This document shows, piece after piece, positions 1-5,991 of a stretch of DNA of 14,123 bases (positions are counted from its first letter, which is position 1; every line of letters starts with the position of its first letter). The stretch is from an uncultured Bacteroidales bacterium (GTDB lineage Bacteria; Bacteroidota; Bacteroidia; Bacteroidales; Muribaculaceae): assembly GCA_949123685.1 (NCBI GenBank), contig CASBHZ010000078.1, positions 1 to 14,123 of the forward strand, in the 5' to 3' direction. The translations under genes and the position numbers were made by a program. The notes below the pieces were generated by a model that did no database searches, was not told where the DNA came from, and was given only the letters and a program-made list of their open reading frames with translations.

Positions 1-55
1 ACCGAGCTTTACACAAGGGGACACACTCTTTCCCTACACGACGCTCTTCCGATCT
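1..55 (+). other. Illumina P5 / Read-1 sequencing adapter (artefact)
   Basis: Positions 23-55 match the 33-nt Illumina Read-1 adapter exactly (it ends in CTCTTCCGATCT). Positions 1-14 match the P5 flow-cell sequence with two mismatches, and 15-22 (AAGGGGAC) occupy the place of an 8-nt i5 index. This is library construction sequence, not genome. Genomic sequence begins at 56. Confidence 0.97.
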
Positions 56-244
56 TACATATAATGTGACATGTCCGCAATGATCTTTAAACATATCGGC
101 ACGTGCCGTATTGTAATCGTATACAAAACGCACATATAACCCCGACGGGCAATCTTCCGTCTTATCCTCAATCATGGTGCACCCTCCAAACGTCAGAGAG
201 GTTGCGAAAAGGAAAGTGATAAACCTCAAAAAAAATCTGTTCAT
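56..244 (-). CDS. FimB/Mfa2 family fimbrial anchor lipoprotein, N-terminal fragment
   Basis: This is a 63-codon 5' end of a gene on the minus strand, open up to the adapter at 55, so the rest is missing. It starts at ATG 244 with MNRFFLRFITFLF, a basic and hydrophobic signal peptide, followed by a lipobox-like FGGC with the acylated Cys expected at residue 22. The mature start reads EDCPSGLYVRFVYDYN and later RADMFKDH and VTLYV. This is the typical opening of FimB/Mfa2 proteins, which anchor and terminate Bacteroidales fimbriae at the outer membrane. Its place just downstream of an Mfa1-like fimbrillin agrees with that role. The family call comes from remembered motif patterns, not from a search. 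The start codon directly follows CTAACG, part of a leader motif shared with other genes of the operon. Confidence 0.85.
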
Positions 245-343
245 CGTTAGAAATCTGTTCGTAAGTGAGTATTGAAGTGATTTATTGGATTTTCATAAAA
301 AATCTGAATCATTTCATTACTTACCGAAAATAATCGTTTGGTA

Positions 344-371
344 CCTTGACAGGGTTCCACCCCTGTCAAGG
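344..371 (-). promoter_or_regulatory. Intercistronic hairpin between fimbrillin and anchor genes
   Basis: CCTTGACAGGG (344-354) and CCCTGTCAAGG (361-371) form a perfect 11-bp stem with a 6-nt loop, about 70 nt after the fimbrillin stop on the minus strand. No U-run follows directly, so it is not a textbook intrinsic terminator. The 196-nt gap 245-440 holds no gene. A mRNA-stabilising or attenuating role that lowers anchor expression relative to the shaft subunit is inference. Confidence 0.6.
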
Positions 372-440
372 CTATGTTTCCTTAATTCATTGAAACTTGT
401 ATTCTAAGAAGCTATCTTAAAATGCAGACCGGTATTGTGC

Positions 441-2357
441 TTAAAACTCATGTGTCTGCACTCGTTTTGCCCATGAGAGCACCTTTATTGAGAAAGCTAC
501 CCATTTCTCCTGTTTCTGATTATCATCGGAAGTTGTATCTGTAGTTACATCAGGAGCCACAGGTGAGCCAAGATGAGAGAAAGCCGAAACCTCCACGTCA
601 TACCAGTTGTTGCGAACCATTCCGTATCGACCGAGATAGTCATTCTCAGGATCCGTTCCGGTATAAGCCTCATCCGTAGTGGAAGCCGCTTTCTGAATCC
701 ATGGTGTCAGATCACCCGGCAGAGGATTCGTTGAAGACGGGAGTCCGAAATGCGTAAACCTCAAGTCATAATAGCTTTCACCACCGGTATATTCCTGAAT
801 ATTGAAACGCTCGTTAACCCTTGCGATCAGATCCTTTATCAAATCCGGTGTAAGCTGTGGATTCGCATTTGCAAAGGGTGTGTTTGCAAGATTCTCTTCC
901 GTAATGTCTACTCCGACAAAATCAGGATTCTTATCGGGATCGTCCTGACGGTAATCTTTTATATCTACATTAACCATCTGAAGGTCGCCTTTGTCATTCT
1001 TCTCGAAACGGAGTCTTATGAAATCATTAAGCTGAACATCCTTCTGATCCGGTTTAAGGAGTTTTTGAAATTCCTCTTTAACTTTAGAGTCATTAATCAC
1101 GTAAGCACGCGCCAGGCTCGTGGCATTACGCCTGTAATAGAAAATCTGGTCATCACGTCCGTTTATTGTATAAAGTGATTGTCCCTCAGCCTTCGGATTC
1201 TTATATTTAACTTTAAGCACCGCCCTGGTGGTGTTACGATAGTTCATGTTGGCAACATTAAACGTATTCTCATAGCAATACGCTGATCCACTTTTGAACA
1301 CGCTCCCGTCTTTTACAAGCTTGGAATAAGTATTATCAGTAACTGTTGTCATTGTTGGAGCCGCCTTGTCATATTGAGGGTCAACACACCAATATGTGCG
1401 GTAAAGATGCGTCGACGCATCCAGATTTCCCACTATATTGGAACCCACCATACGGAAACCATTAGAACCGGTGTAAACCGTGCTTTTATAAGGAGCCCAT
1501 GTAGAAAAATTGTCTCCGAGATTGCGCACTATGAATGAAGACGGTTCCGTATTGTCGACAATCCATTCAACGCTTTCAATCTCAAGTTCCGCCTTGTCAC
1601 CGGAGCTTTGATCTACGAGAGCCTTCGTTGCAGTCACTGAAAGTGTAGTCTTTGCCACGGCACGCTCCACATAAATAGTTCCAGCCGGAGTCTTCTCGGC
1701 ATCTTCGGCAGTATCTTGCAAACCTCCTGTCAATTCCACCAGTGTGCGAAACGTAGCTCCGGCAGGATTTACTAATCCTCCGGATTTATCCGCAAGAGGA
1801 GCGTTTGTCATGAAAAAATAATCTTTAGGCGCTTGTTCGTTTTTAGTTGTGAAATCAACATTGGAAGTCAAGGGAAGAAGATTAGCGAATGTACCGGAGA
1901 ATGTCTGACCTCCGATATGGAGGTCTGTGCCGACAACCTCTGCTATGTTCTTGTAATTAACAAAAACCAATCCATAAAGATGCTCTCCATTCGCCAACTG
2001 AATATCTCGCACTTTTACGGCTTTCATAAACTCAGTCGAAATCTGACCGTTTGAAGGATGGTCATTCTGAGAAAAGCCGGTAATCTCGTAAGAACTGTGA
2101 ACGGTTGCAGTAGCTTCGTTATCACCTTTGAAAAGGATAAGGCATGCGTCATTCACCTTATATTCCTCTACGGTTCCGTCGTCAAACTGGTCATTGGCAG
2201 CACGCGTGGACGGCTGCGTAGGCAAGTTAATTTTCACAGCGATATAACCGTCACCCTCAAATACGGGACCTCCCCCTACTCCGGGATCGTTCTCATCGGA
2301 ACATGCAGCAAGCGCCATAAGCGCTGCCACGCTTACACTTAAATGTCTAAATTTCAT
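441..2357 (-). CDS. Mfa1-like major fimbrillin lipoprotein
   Basis: This 638-residue secreted lipoprotein is the likely shaft subunit of an Mfa-type fimbria. The signal peptide ends in lipobox LAAC, with the acylated Cys at residue 19. An acidic Gly-rich linker follows, then a first strand (YIAVKINLPT) and PSTR/AAND around Arg52-Ala53, matching the place where Mfa1/FimA-type precursors are cut at Arg so that subunits polymerise by strand exchange. The C-terminal part has RNNWYDVEVSAFSHLGSP (from about 582), a conserved Mfa1 segment, and the last strand WVAFSIKVLSWAKRVQTHEF with the usual aromatic VLxW pattern. At 638 residues it is longer than Porphyromonas Mfa1 (about 560). It follows the DUF3868 gene by 44 nt and precedes a FimB/Mfa2 gene. 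The start at 2357 gives a complete signal peptide. Family assignment is firm; function in this organism is inferred. Confidence 0.9.
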   Translation of the reverse strand: MKFRHLSVSVAALMALAACSDENDPGVGGGPVFEGDGYIAVKINLPTQPSTRAANDQFDDGTVEEYKVNDACLILFKGDNEATATVHSSYEITGFSQNDHPSNGQISTEFMKAVKVRDIQLANGEHLYGLVFVNYKNIAEVVGTDLHIGGQTFSGTFANLLPLTSNVDFTTKNEQAPKDYFFMTNAPLADKSGGLVNPAGATFRTLVELTGGLQDTAEDAEKTPAGTIYVERAVAKTTLSVTATKALVDQSSGDKAELEIESVEWIVDNTEPSSFIVRNLGDNFSTWAPYKSTVYTGSNGFRMVGSNIVGNLDASTHLYRTYWCVDPQYDKAAPTMTTVTDNTYSKLVKDGSVFKSGSAYCYENTFNVANMNYRNTTRAVLKVKYKNPKAEGQSLYTINGRDDQIFYYRRNATSLARAYVINDSKVKEEFQKLLKPDQKDVQLNDFIRLRFEKNDKGDLQMVNVDIKDYRQDDPDKNPDFVGVDITEENLANTPFANANPQLTPDLIKDLIARVNERFNIQEYTGGESYYDLRFTHFGLPSSTNPLPGDLTPWIQKAASTTDEAYTGTDPENDYLGRYGMVRNNWYDVEVSAFSHLGSPVAPDVTTDTTSDDNQKQEKWVAFSIKVLSWAKRVQTHEF

Positions 2358-2365
2358 AATATTAT

Positions 2366-2376
2366 CAATCGTTAGT
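2366..2376 (-). promoter_or_regulatory. Leader motif ACTAACGATTG upstream of fimbrillin
   Basis: The 11-mer lies 8 nt upstream of the fimbrillin ATG on the minus strand. The same 11-mer precedes the DUF3575 gene (4481-4491). Shorter versions (CTAACGAT and CTAACTAT) run into the start codons at 244 and 3877. A role in translation or coordinated control is inference. Confidence 0.4.
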
Positions 2377-2401
2377 TCTGTGTCTTCAATCTTTTGCCTC
2401 T

Positions 2402-3877
2402 TTATGGAAGCATCTCTATATTCTTTGCAGCTTCCGGTAAATTCAAGGAAACTTCAAAGTGGTGCCTGGCTGATTCAAAATCCCCTTTATAAGCCGCAAT
2501 GACACCTCTCACATTTTCCGCTTCCGGCGAATCTCCCGCCTTTAAGAGCAAACCTTCCGCCTTTGGAATATCTCCGGACTTTATTGCCGCCACGGCAAAA
2601 TTGAGATTGGCAACCGGATCTTCAGGATAATGCCTGAGCGCAGTCGCTATAGCTTTATTAAACTCTTCCGATCCTTCGGGATAGAGCCTTGCCACACGAA
2701 ACATCTGATTAAGCGACATCTTTTCCGGTGTTGCAGCCATCACCTCTGCAAGCTTCTCATCCGACATCGGTTTCAGGCGCGTCCGTATCTCGAATTTAGT
2801 TGCCCTCAGACGGGGAAACCACTCGGGAAGTATCTTGGTTTTATAAAGAGTGGCAAATTTAGGAGAAGTCTTGAGCTCCCGCTCTTTGGCATCATAGTCG
2901 GCAGGACCATATGCAGGACGGTCAATTAGATCAAGGAGATCTTTTCTTTGCCCCGATGTTATGTCATTGGCATCTTCTACCATCTCCCTAAATTCACCCC
3001 AGTTTTCAGCCACAGCATCATATTCACTCCTCTCGACAGGGAGGTTATAACGTCCGGCTATATATTCCGACAGCGCACGCGAGCGGTTTGTTGCCAGATA
3101 TTCGTTATGTATATAAGGAGATTCCGGAGAAGCATAACCACATATCCGGATCTTCGCGATCTCAACATTCGGATCACTCAACGCATAATGTATCGAGTCA
3201 TCTATAACTTTTAGCTGAGACCGGTTGTCTATACGCTGACCATTGCGGCATATATAGGGTTCGGAATGCAAATCGGTCTTGTCAACTTCAAACTGCACAC
3301 GTGCCTTCCCTTCATGAATAGACACCGGGAGCTCCGTGACCGCAGGCGTCATATATGCCACACGCATGCGGGGTGCAGGATTGAGATCAAGAGGAACCGG
3401 CATCCCTGCAGATTGTCCGTATGCATGTCCACAACCGCAAGTATCTACTACCATCCTTACATGCGCCGAAGAATCAAGCATCCATTGACGCAATTCGGCA
3501 GTCGCGGCATATCTCACACTCTGCTGCTTTCCATTGTCGCGTTTAACCTCCTTGATTATATTCCTGCCGGCAGCGAAATCGCGCCCCAGACTACCTCGCT
3601 TCCATGCGTAATGCATGTTGCGTCCGTTAACAAGCACGGAAGGCAAAACCTCGCTGTTTCCCTTGGAATCCTCAACCACCGGGGTAATAAAAAACTGATC
3701 GTTAGAACCAAGCTTCACAGAATCGAGGTTAATCTCCGAATATATCCGCAGTCCTTCTCCCGACATTGAGCTTTCCAACTTGGAGAATCCGATCCTCCCG
3801 TCAACCTTTGCCGCAAAAGAAGCAAACATCAAGCTTGCCGCCAATATGGATGTTAAGTAATATCTTATTAATTTCAT
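2402..3877 (-). CDS. DUF3868 / OmpA-like / TPR protein of the fimbrial operon
   Basis: This 491-residue envelope protein has a signal peptide (MKLIRYYLTSILAASLMFAS). The N-terminal region, about 25-100, has the DUF3868 look: IYSEINLDSVKLGSNDQFFITPVV, then LPSVLVNGR. A central OmpA-like region (about 225-290) carries IRICGYASPESPYIHNEYL and then NRSRALSEYIAGRY, the usual peptidoglycan-binding signature. The C-terminal part (about 400-485) is helical with TPR-like repeats (YPEDPVANLNFAVAAIKSGD, YKGDFESARHHFEVSL). Such proteins are regular companions of Mfa1/Mfa2 genes in Bacteroidales, where they probably link the assembly machinery to the cell wall; that role is inference. Only two bases separate its ATG from the stop of the upstream DUF3575 gene, so the two are probably translationally coupled. 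The pair CGCG with Cys at 147 and 149 could form a local disulfide. Confidence 0.85.
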   Translation of the reverse strand: MKLIRYYLTSILAASLMFASFAAKVDGRIGFSKLESSMSGEGLRIYSEINLDSVKLGSNDQFFITPVVEDSKGNSEVLPSVLVNGRNMHYAWKRGSLGRDFAAGRNIIKEVKRDNGKQQSVRYAATAELRQWMLDSSAHVRMVVDTCGCGHAYGQSAGMPVPLDLNPAPRMRVAYMTPAVTELPVSIHEGKARVQFEVDKTDLHSEPYICRNGQRIDNRSQLKVIDDSIHYALSDPNVEIAKIRICGYASPESPYIHNEYLATNRSRALSEYIAGRYNLPVERSEYDAVAENWGEFREMVEDANDITSGQRKDLLDLIDRPAYGPADYDAKERELKTSPKFATLYKTKILPEWFPRLRATKFEIRTRLKPMSDEKLAEVMAATPEKMSLNQMFRVARLYPEGSEEFNKAIATALRHYPEDPVANLNFAVAAIKSGDIPKAEGLLLKAGDSPEAENVRGVIAAYKGDFESARHHFEVSLNLPEAAKNIEMLP

Positions 3878-3879
3878 AG

Positions 3880-4476
3880 TTAGAAAATATACATGATGGA
3901 AAGTCCTATCTTCGTTACACCCGCATAATTAGTTTGACCATCCTTGAGCTTGCCTCCACAGTCGCCACAGCGATATTTATCATACCACACATGATTATAT
4001 CCCACACCTATCTCGGCTTCAATATTCCAATGGCTGTCCAATATCCACTGATAGCCATAAGTGAAACCTGCCCCGGCGTAAACCGCCTGATAACGGCTGT
4101 CCTTGACTTCCGAAGTGAGATTGTCACCGGAAAAGAAAAAACCGGGAATAGGCAAAGACACATTGGCAGCGTTAAACTCTCCTCCCATTGCATGAACACC
4201 GAAGAAATGTCCGTTGAATTTCGAACAAGTCCACCATCTGTATTCAGGCATCAGAACCCAATGTTTCGCTTTCCTCTCACCCTTACTGTCAGAATGAAAA
4301 GACCATGGGTTAAACCCATATACGAGATTGACTGTTGATTTGCGCCCCAAACCGACCTCCACGCCTAAATTAGGTGTAGTAACTGCATCATACAATAGAT
4401 TCGTCTTGACAGCTACCTGCCCGGAGACTCCGATGCATGTCAGCATGGCAAACGCCAGACTGCATAGATATTTCAT
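3880..4476 (-). CDS. DUF3575 outer-membrane barrel-like protein, first gene of fimbrial operon
   Basis: This 198-residue protein is first in the minus-strand fimbrial operon. I chose ATG 4476 over the longer frame from 4548 because MKYLCSLAFAMLTCIGVSGQ is a clean signal peptide and the shared leader motif ends 4 nt upstream; the 24 extra residues of the longer frame do not look like protein. The mature part opens with VAVKTNLLYDAVTTPNLGVE, the hallmark of DUF3575, and later shows WVLMPEYRWW, HFFGVHAMGGEFN, AGAGFTYGYQWILDSHWNIE and a CGDC pair near the end. It finishes in an aromatic strand (IMYIF), as expected for an outer-membrane beta barrel. DUF3575 genes usually sit beside DUF3868 and Mfa1 genes. 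The exact role in fimbria display or assembly is unknown to me. Confidence 0.85.
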   Translation of the reverse strand: MKYLCSLAFAMLTCIGVSGQVAVKTNLLYDAVTTPNLGVEVGLGRKSTVNLVYGFNPWSFHSDSKGERKAKHWVLMPEYRWWTCSKFNGHFFGVHAMGGEFNAANVSLPIPGFFFSGDNLTSEVKDSRYQAVYAGAGFTYGYQWILDSHWNIEAEIGVGYNHVWYDKYRCGDCGGKLKDGQTNYAGVTKIGLSIMYIF

Positions 4477-4480
4477 ATTC

Positions 4481-4491
4481 CAATCGTTAGT
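4481..4491 (-). promoter_or_regulatory. Leader motif ACTAACGATTG upstream of DUF3575 gene
   Basis: This is an exact copy of the 11-mer found before the fimbrillin gene, ending 4 nt before the chosen ATG at 4476. Its position helps to fix that start. Confidence 0.4.
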
Positions 4492-4619
4492 AACAGAAAC
4501 CGGCAAAGGGGCGATTAACTCTGATAAAGAATTATGATGGAGATGCAATCACTCCGCCGACATCATAGTCAAAAAATGCAATACGATCAAAAAAGATCGC
4601 CTACCTTATATATTTTTTA

Positions 4620-4627
4620 CAAAATTA
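4620..4627 (-). promoter_or_regulatory. Putative -7 box of the fimbrial operon promoter
   Basis: On the minus strand 4627-4620 reads TAATTTTG, a full match to the Bacteroidetes -7 consensus TAnnTTTG. No TTTG is present at the proper -33 distance, so the promoter may need an activator. It would give a leader of roughly 135 nt before ATG 4476. Confidence 0.4.
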
Positions 4628-4653
4628 CACACAAAATTTCATTTTACCCCCCG

Positions 4654-4677
4654 ATTTGTTAACAAAAGTTAACAAAT
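4654..4677. promoter_or_regulatory. Perfect 10-bp dyad upstream of fimbrial promoter
   Basis: ATTTGTTAAC (4654-4663) and GTTAACAAAT (4668-4677) are perfect inverted repeats around AAAA. The same stretch also reads as two GTTAACAAAW direct repeats one helical turn apart. It lies upstream of the putative -7 box, where an activator would bind. It could also serve the tRNA side, but that promoter has its own boxes further right. Confidence 0.5.
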
Positions 4678-4707
4678 ACTTATAAACCAAAATCTACAGT
4701 AAAACTA

Positions 4708-4738
4708 TTGCAGGATCTACATATTATTTGTAATTTTG
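4708..4738 (+). promoter_or_regulatory. tRNA-Leu promoter (-33 TTG, -7 TAATTTTG)
   Basis: TTG at 4708-4710, a 20-nt spacer and TAATTTTG at 4731-4738 fit the Bacteroidetes sigma-ABfr consensus. Transcription would begin a few bases before the tRNA at 4749. Confidence 0.6.
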
Positions 4739-4748
4739 CATCAGATAA

Positions 4749-4830
4749 GCGCACGTGGCGTAATTGGTAGCCGCGCTAGACTTAGGATCTAGTGTCTAAC
4801 GACGTGGGGGTTCGAGTCCCTTCGTGCGCA
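4749..4830 (+). tRNA. tRNA-Leu (anticodon UAG)
   Basis: The acceptor stem GCGCACG (4749-4755) pairs with CGTGCGC (4823-4829), followed by discriminator A at 4830. The D arm is closed by GCG/CGC. The anticodon stem CTAGA/TCTAG encloses loop CTTAGGA, giving anticodon TAG at 4783-4785. A 13-nt variable arm with its own GTC/GAC stem marks a class II tRNA, as expected for leucine. The T loop is TTCGAGT. No CCA is encoded. It reads CUA and other CUN leucine codons. It stands alone, with no second copy of its 3' end in the window to suggest an integrated element. Confidence 0.95.
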
Positions 4831-4838
4831 CAAAATAA

Positions 4839-4877
4839 TTTGCCGCAAGTTATTAATAATTAATAACTTGCGGCAAA
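4839..4877. terminator. Symmetric 18-bp stem-loop between tRNA-Leu and NYN gene
   Basis: Perfect 18-bp arms (4839-4856 and 4860-4877, core TTGCCGCAAGTTATTAA) flank a 3-nt loop. It lies 9 nt after the tRNA and about 120 nt beyond the end of the convergent NYN gene. T-rich sequence follows on the minus strand (TTATTTTG); on the plus strand the tail is poor in T. It is most likely a shared terminator, better for the minus strand. I see nothing else convincing in 4878-4998. Confidence 0.55.
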
Positions 4878-4998
4878 GTTATTAAAAACATGTCTGTTTT
4901 TTGTCAGCAAGACAATATATCCGTTGTCACCAGTCTGGACTGCATCATTCCGTTCCGAGGATTGCACACAGGAATAGTATTTAAAGCTAATTTTTAAG

Positions 4999-5700
4999 TT
5001 ACGCCTTATTTTTTCTTCTTGGATTTTTTGTTTTGTCCGCACTCTTTATATGCGCAGTCTTGTAAGGAGAGACACTTTCCATACCGTCTATGTGCTCAAA
5101 CAATTGAGGCTCGACATTGGCTTGCATGGGATCCAGAATAAAGTCTATCCCCTCCCTCCTGGCAAGTTTCGCAGCCGGAACGAAATCGGAATCTCCTGAG
5201 AAAAGCACTATTGTGTCAACAAATTTCTTCAATGCAAGTGAAGCTATGTCAACGCCAATCTTCATATCAATACCCTTTTGTCTGATGTTGAGGTATATCT
5301 CATCCTCCTTAATGTCTTCAACTTTCGTTCTACCTGAAATCAAGTCTTTTATCACTCTTGGGCGCAACAGCCATTCGTTGGAGTCTTTGAGCGTACCCAT
5401 ACGCAAAGCGACTTTCCTTTTCTTTTTCAAGGACTCTATCAACTCCATCCGAAACTTGTATTCATCCGTTTTCGAGAAATCAATGGCCCTTTTCGTTATA
5501 GGGTTATGCGCCTTCTTGCCCAAGGGGATACAGTCGTAATAAAAAATTCTGTAGAGGATGTTCTTACTGCGCACATGTTTATGCGCCATGGTATAGAGGT
5601 GCTCGGCTACTTCTTCTCCACTCATTTTCCCGTCCTTGTTGTACAAGGTGTTGAATCGCTTGATGAAAAAGCCTCCGTCTATAAGCACCGCGATTTTCAT
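4999..5700 (-). CDS. NYN/LabA-like (DUF88) PIN-fold putative RNase
   Basis: This 233-residue protein starts at ATG 5700 (MKIAVLIDGGFF), where NYN-domain proteins normally begin; an in-frame ATG at 5724 would add eight residues (MKNDQLPP). NYN domains are PIN-like metal-dependent nucleases acting on RNA. The acidic residues expected for the metal site are visible: Asp8 in VLIDGG, Asp145 and Asp151 in KGIDMKIGVDI, and Asp170 and Asp172 in LFSGDSDF. The order of motifs is that of the LabA/DUF88 group. The C-terminus is a short Lys/Arg-rich tail (KTKNPRRKNKA), which may touch nucleic acid. It is a single-gene unit with its own promoter, convergent with the tRNA-Leu gene. Cytoplasmic; no signal peptide or membrane segment. 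Nuclease activity is inferred from residues, and the substrate is unknown. Confidence 0.85.
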   Translation of the reverse strand: MKIAVLIDGGFFIKRFNTLYNKDGKMSGEEVAEHLYTMAHKHVRSKNILYRIFYYDCIPLGKKAHNPITKRAIDFSKTDEYKFRMELIESLKKKRKVALRMGTLKDSNEWLLRPRVIKDLISGRTKVEDIKEDEIYLNIRQKGIDMKIGVDIASLALKKFVDTIVLFSGDSDFVPAAKLARREGIDFILDPMQANVEPQLFEHIDGMESVSPYKTAHIKSADKTKNPRRKNKA

Positions 5701-5752
5701 GGGAGGCAGTTGGTCATTCTTCATAAAAATTAAAAAAATAAAGCCCAAGGGT

Positions 5753-5810
5753 AGGCGTGTCCTTTATCAAGAATTAGCGGCTTTCGGACGGGCTGCTACT
5801 GGACACGCTT
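5753..5810 (-). promoter_or_regulatory. Hairpin in the leader of the NYN gene
   Basis: GCGTGTCC (5755-5762) and GGACACGC (5801-5808) pair perfectly, with two more weak pairs outside, around a 38-nt loop. It lies inside the leader of about 125 nt predicted from the promoter at 5833-5863. A regulatory role is inference. Confidence 0.4.
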
Positions 5811-5832
5811 CGCCATGAGCGTAATCGTGATG

Positions 5833-5863
5833 CAAAAATAGTATTTTTTTATCAAAACGCCAA
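5833..5863 (-). promoter_or_regulatory. Promoter of the NYN gene
   Basis: On the minus strand TTG (5863-5861), a 20-nt spacer and TATTTTTG (5840-5833) match the Bacteroidetes -33/-7 pattern in both sequence and spacing. Confidence 0.55.
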
Positions 5864-5991
5864 CATATCTATTAAGTTTTAACTGAAATTATGTTTTAAA
5901 ACACAACTTGAACAAAAAAATCAATTGAGGTTTCCACGATGTCATTATCCTCCTTGCAGAACACGCCTTCGCTGCACAGTCCCGGCTCTTT

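Noticed and set aside
311..324. ATTTCATTACTTAC is also found at 11735-11748, possibly a shared mobile repeat.
   Set aside because: A 14-base AT-rich match somewhere within 14 kb is expected by chance, and the flanks do not match.
4584..4599. CGATC-AAAAAA-GATCG as a terminator or operator.
   Set aside because: The stem is only five pairs and lies inside the predicted fimbrial leader with no supporting context.
4749..4877. tRNA-Leu as an integration site for the neighbouring regions.
   Set aside because: No second copy of the tRNA 3' end and no integrase gene are in the window.
4860..5042. A 60-codon minus-strand frame overlapping the end of the NYN gene.
   Set aside because: It overlaps the true gene in another frame and ends inside the terminator stem-loop; no family features.
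5897..5991. Open frame continuing about 31 codons after the TAG stop of the dehydrogenase (read-through or recoded stop).
   Set aside because: The 481-residue protein is already full length for its family, and an open run of this size after a stop is common by chance. No recoding signal was seen.
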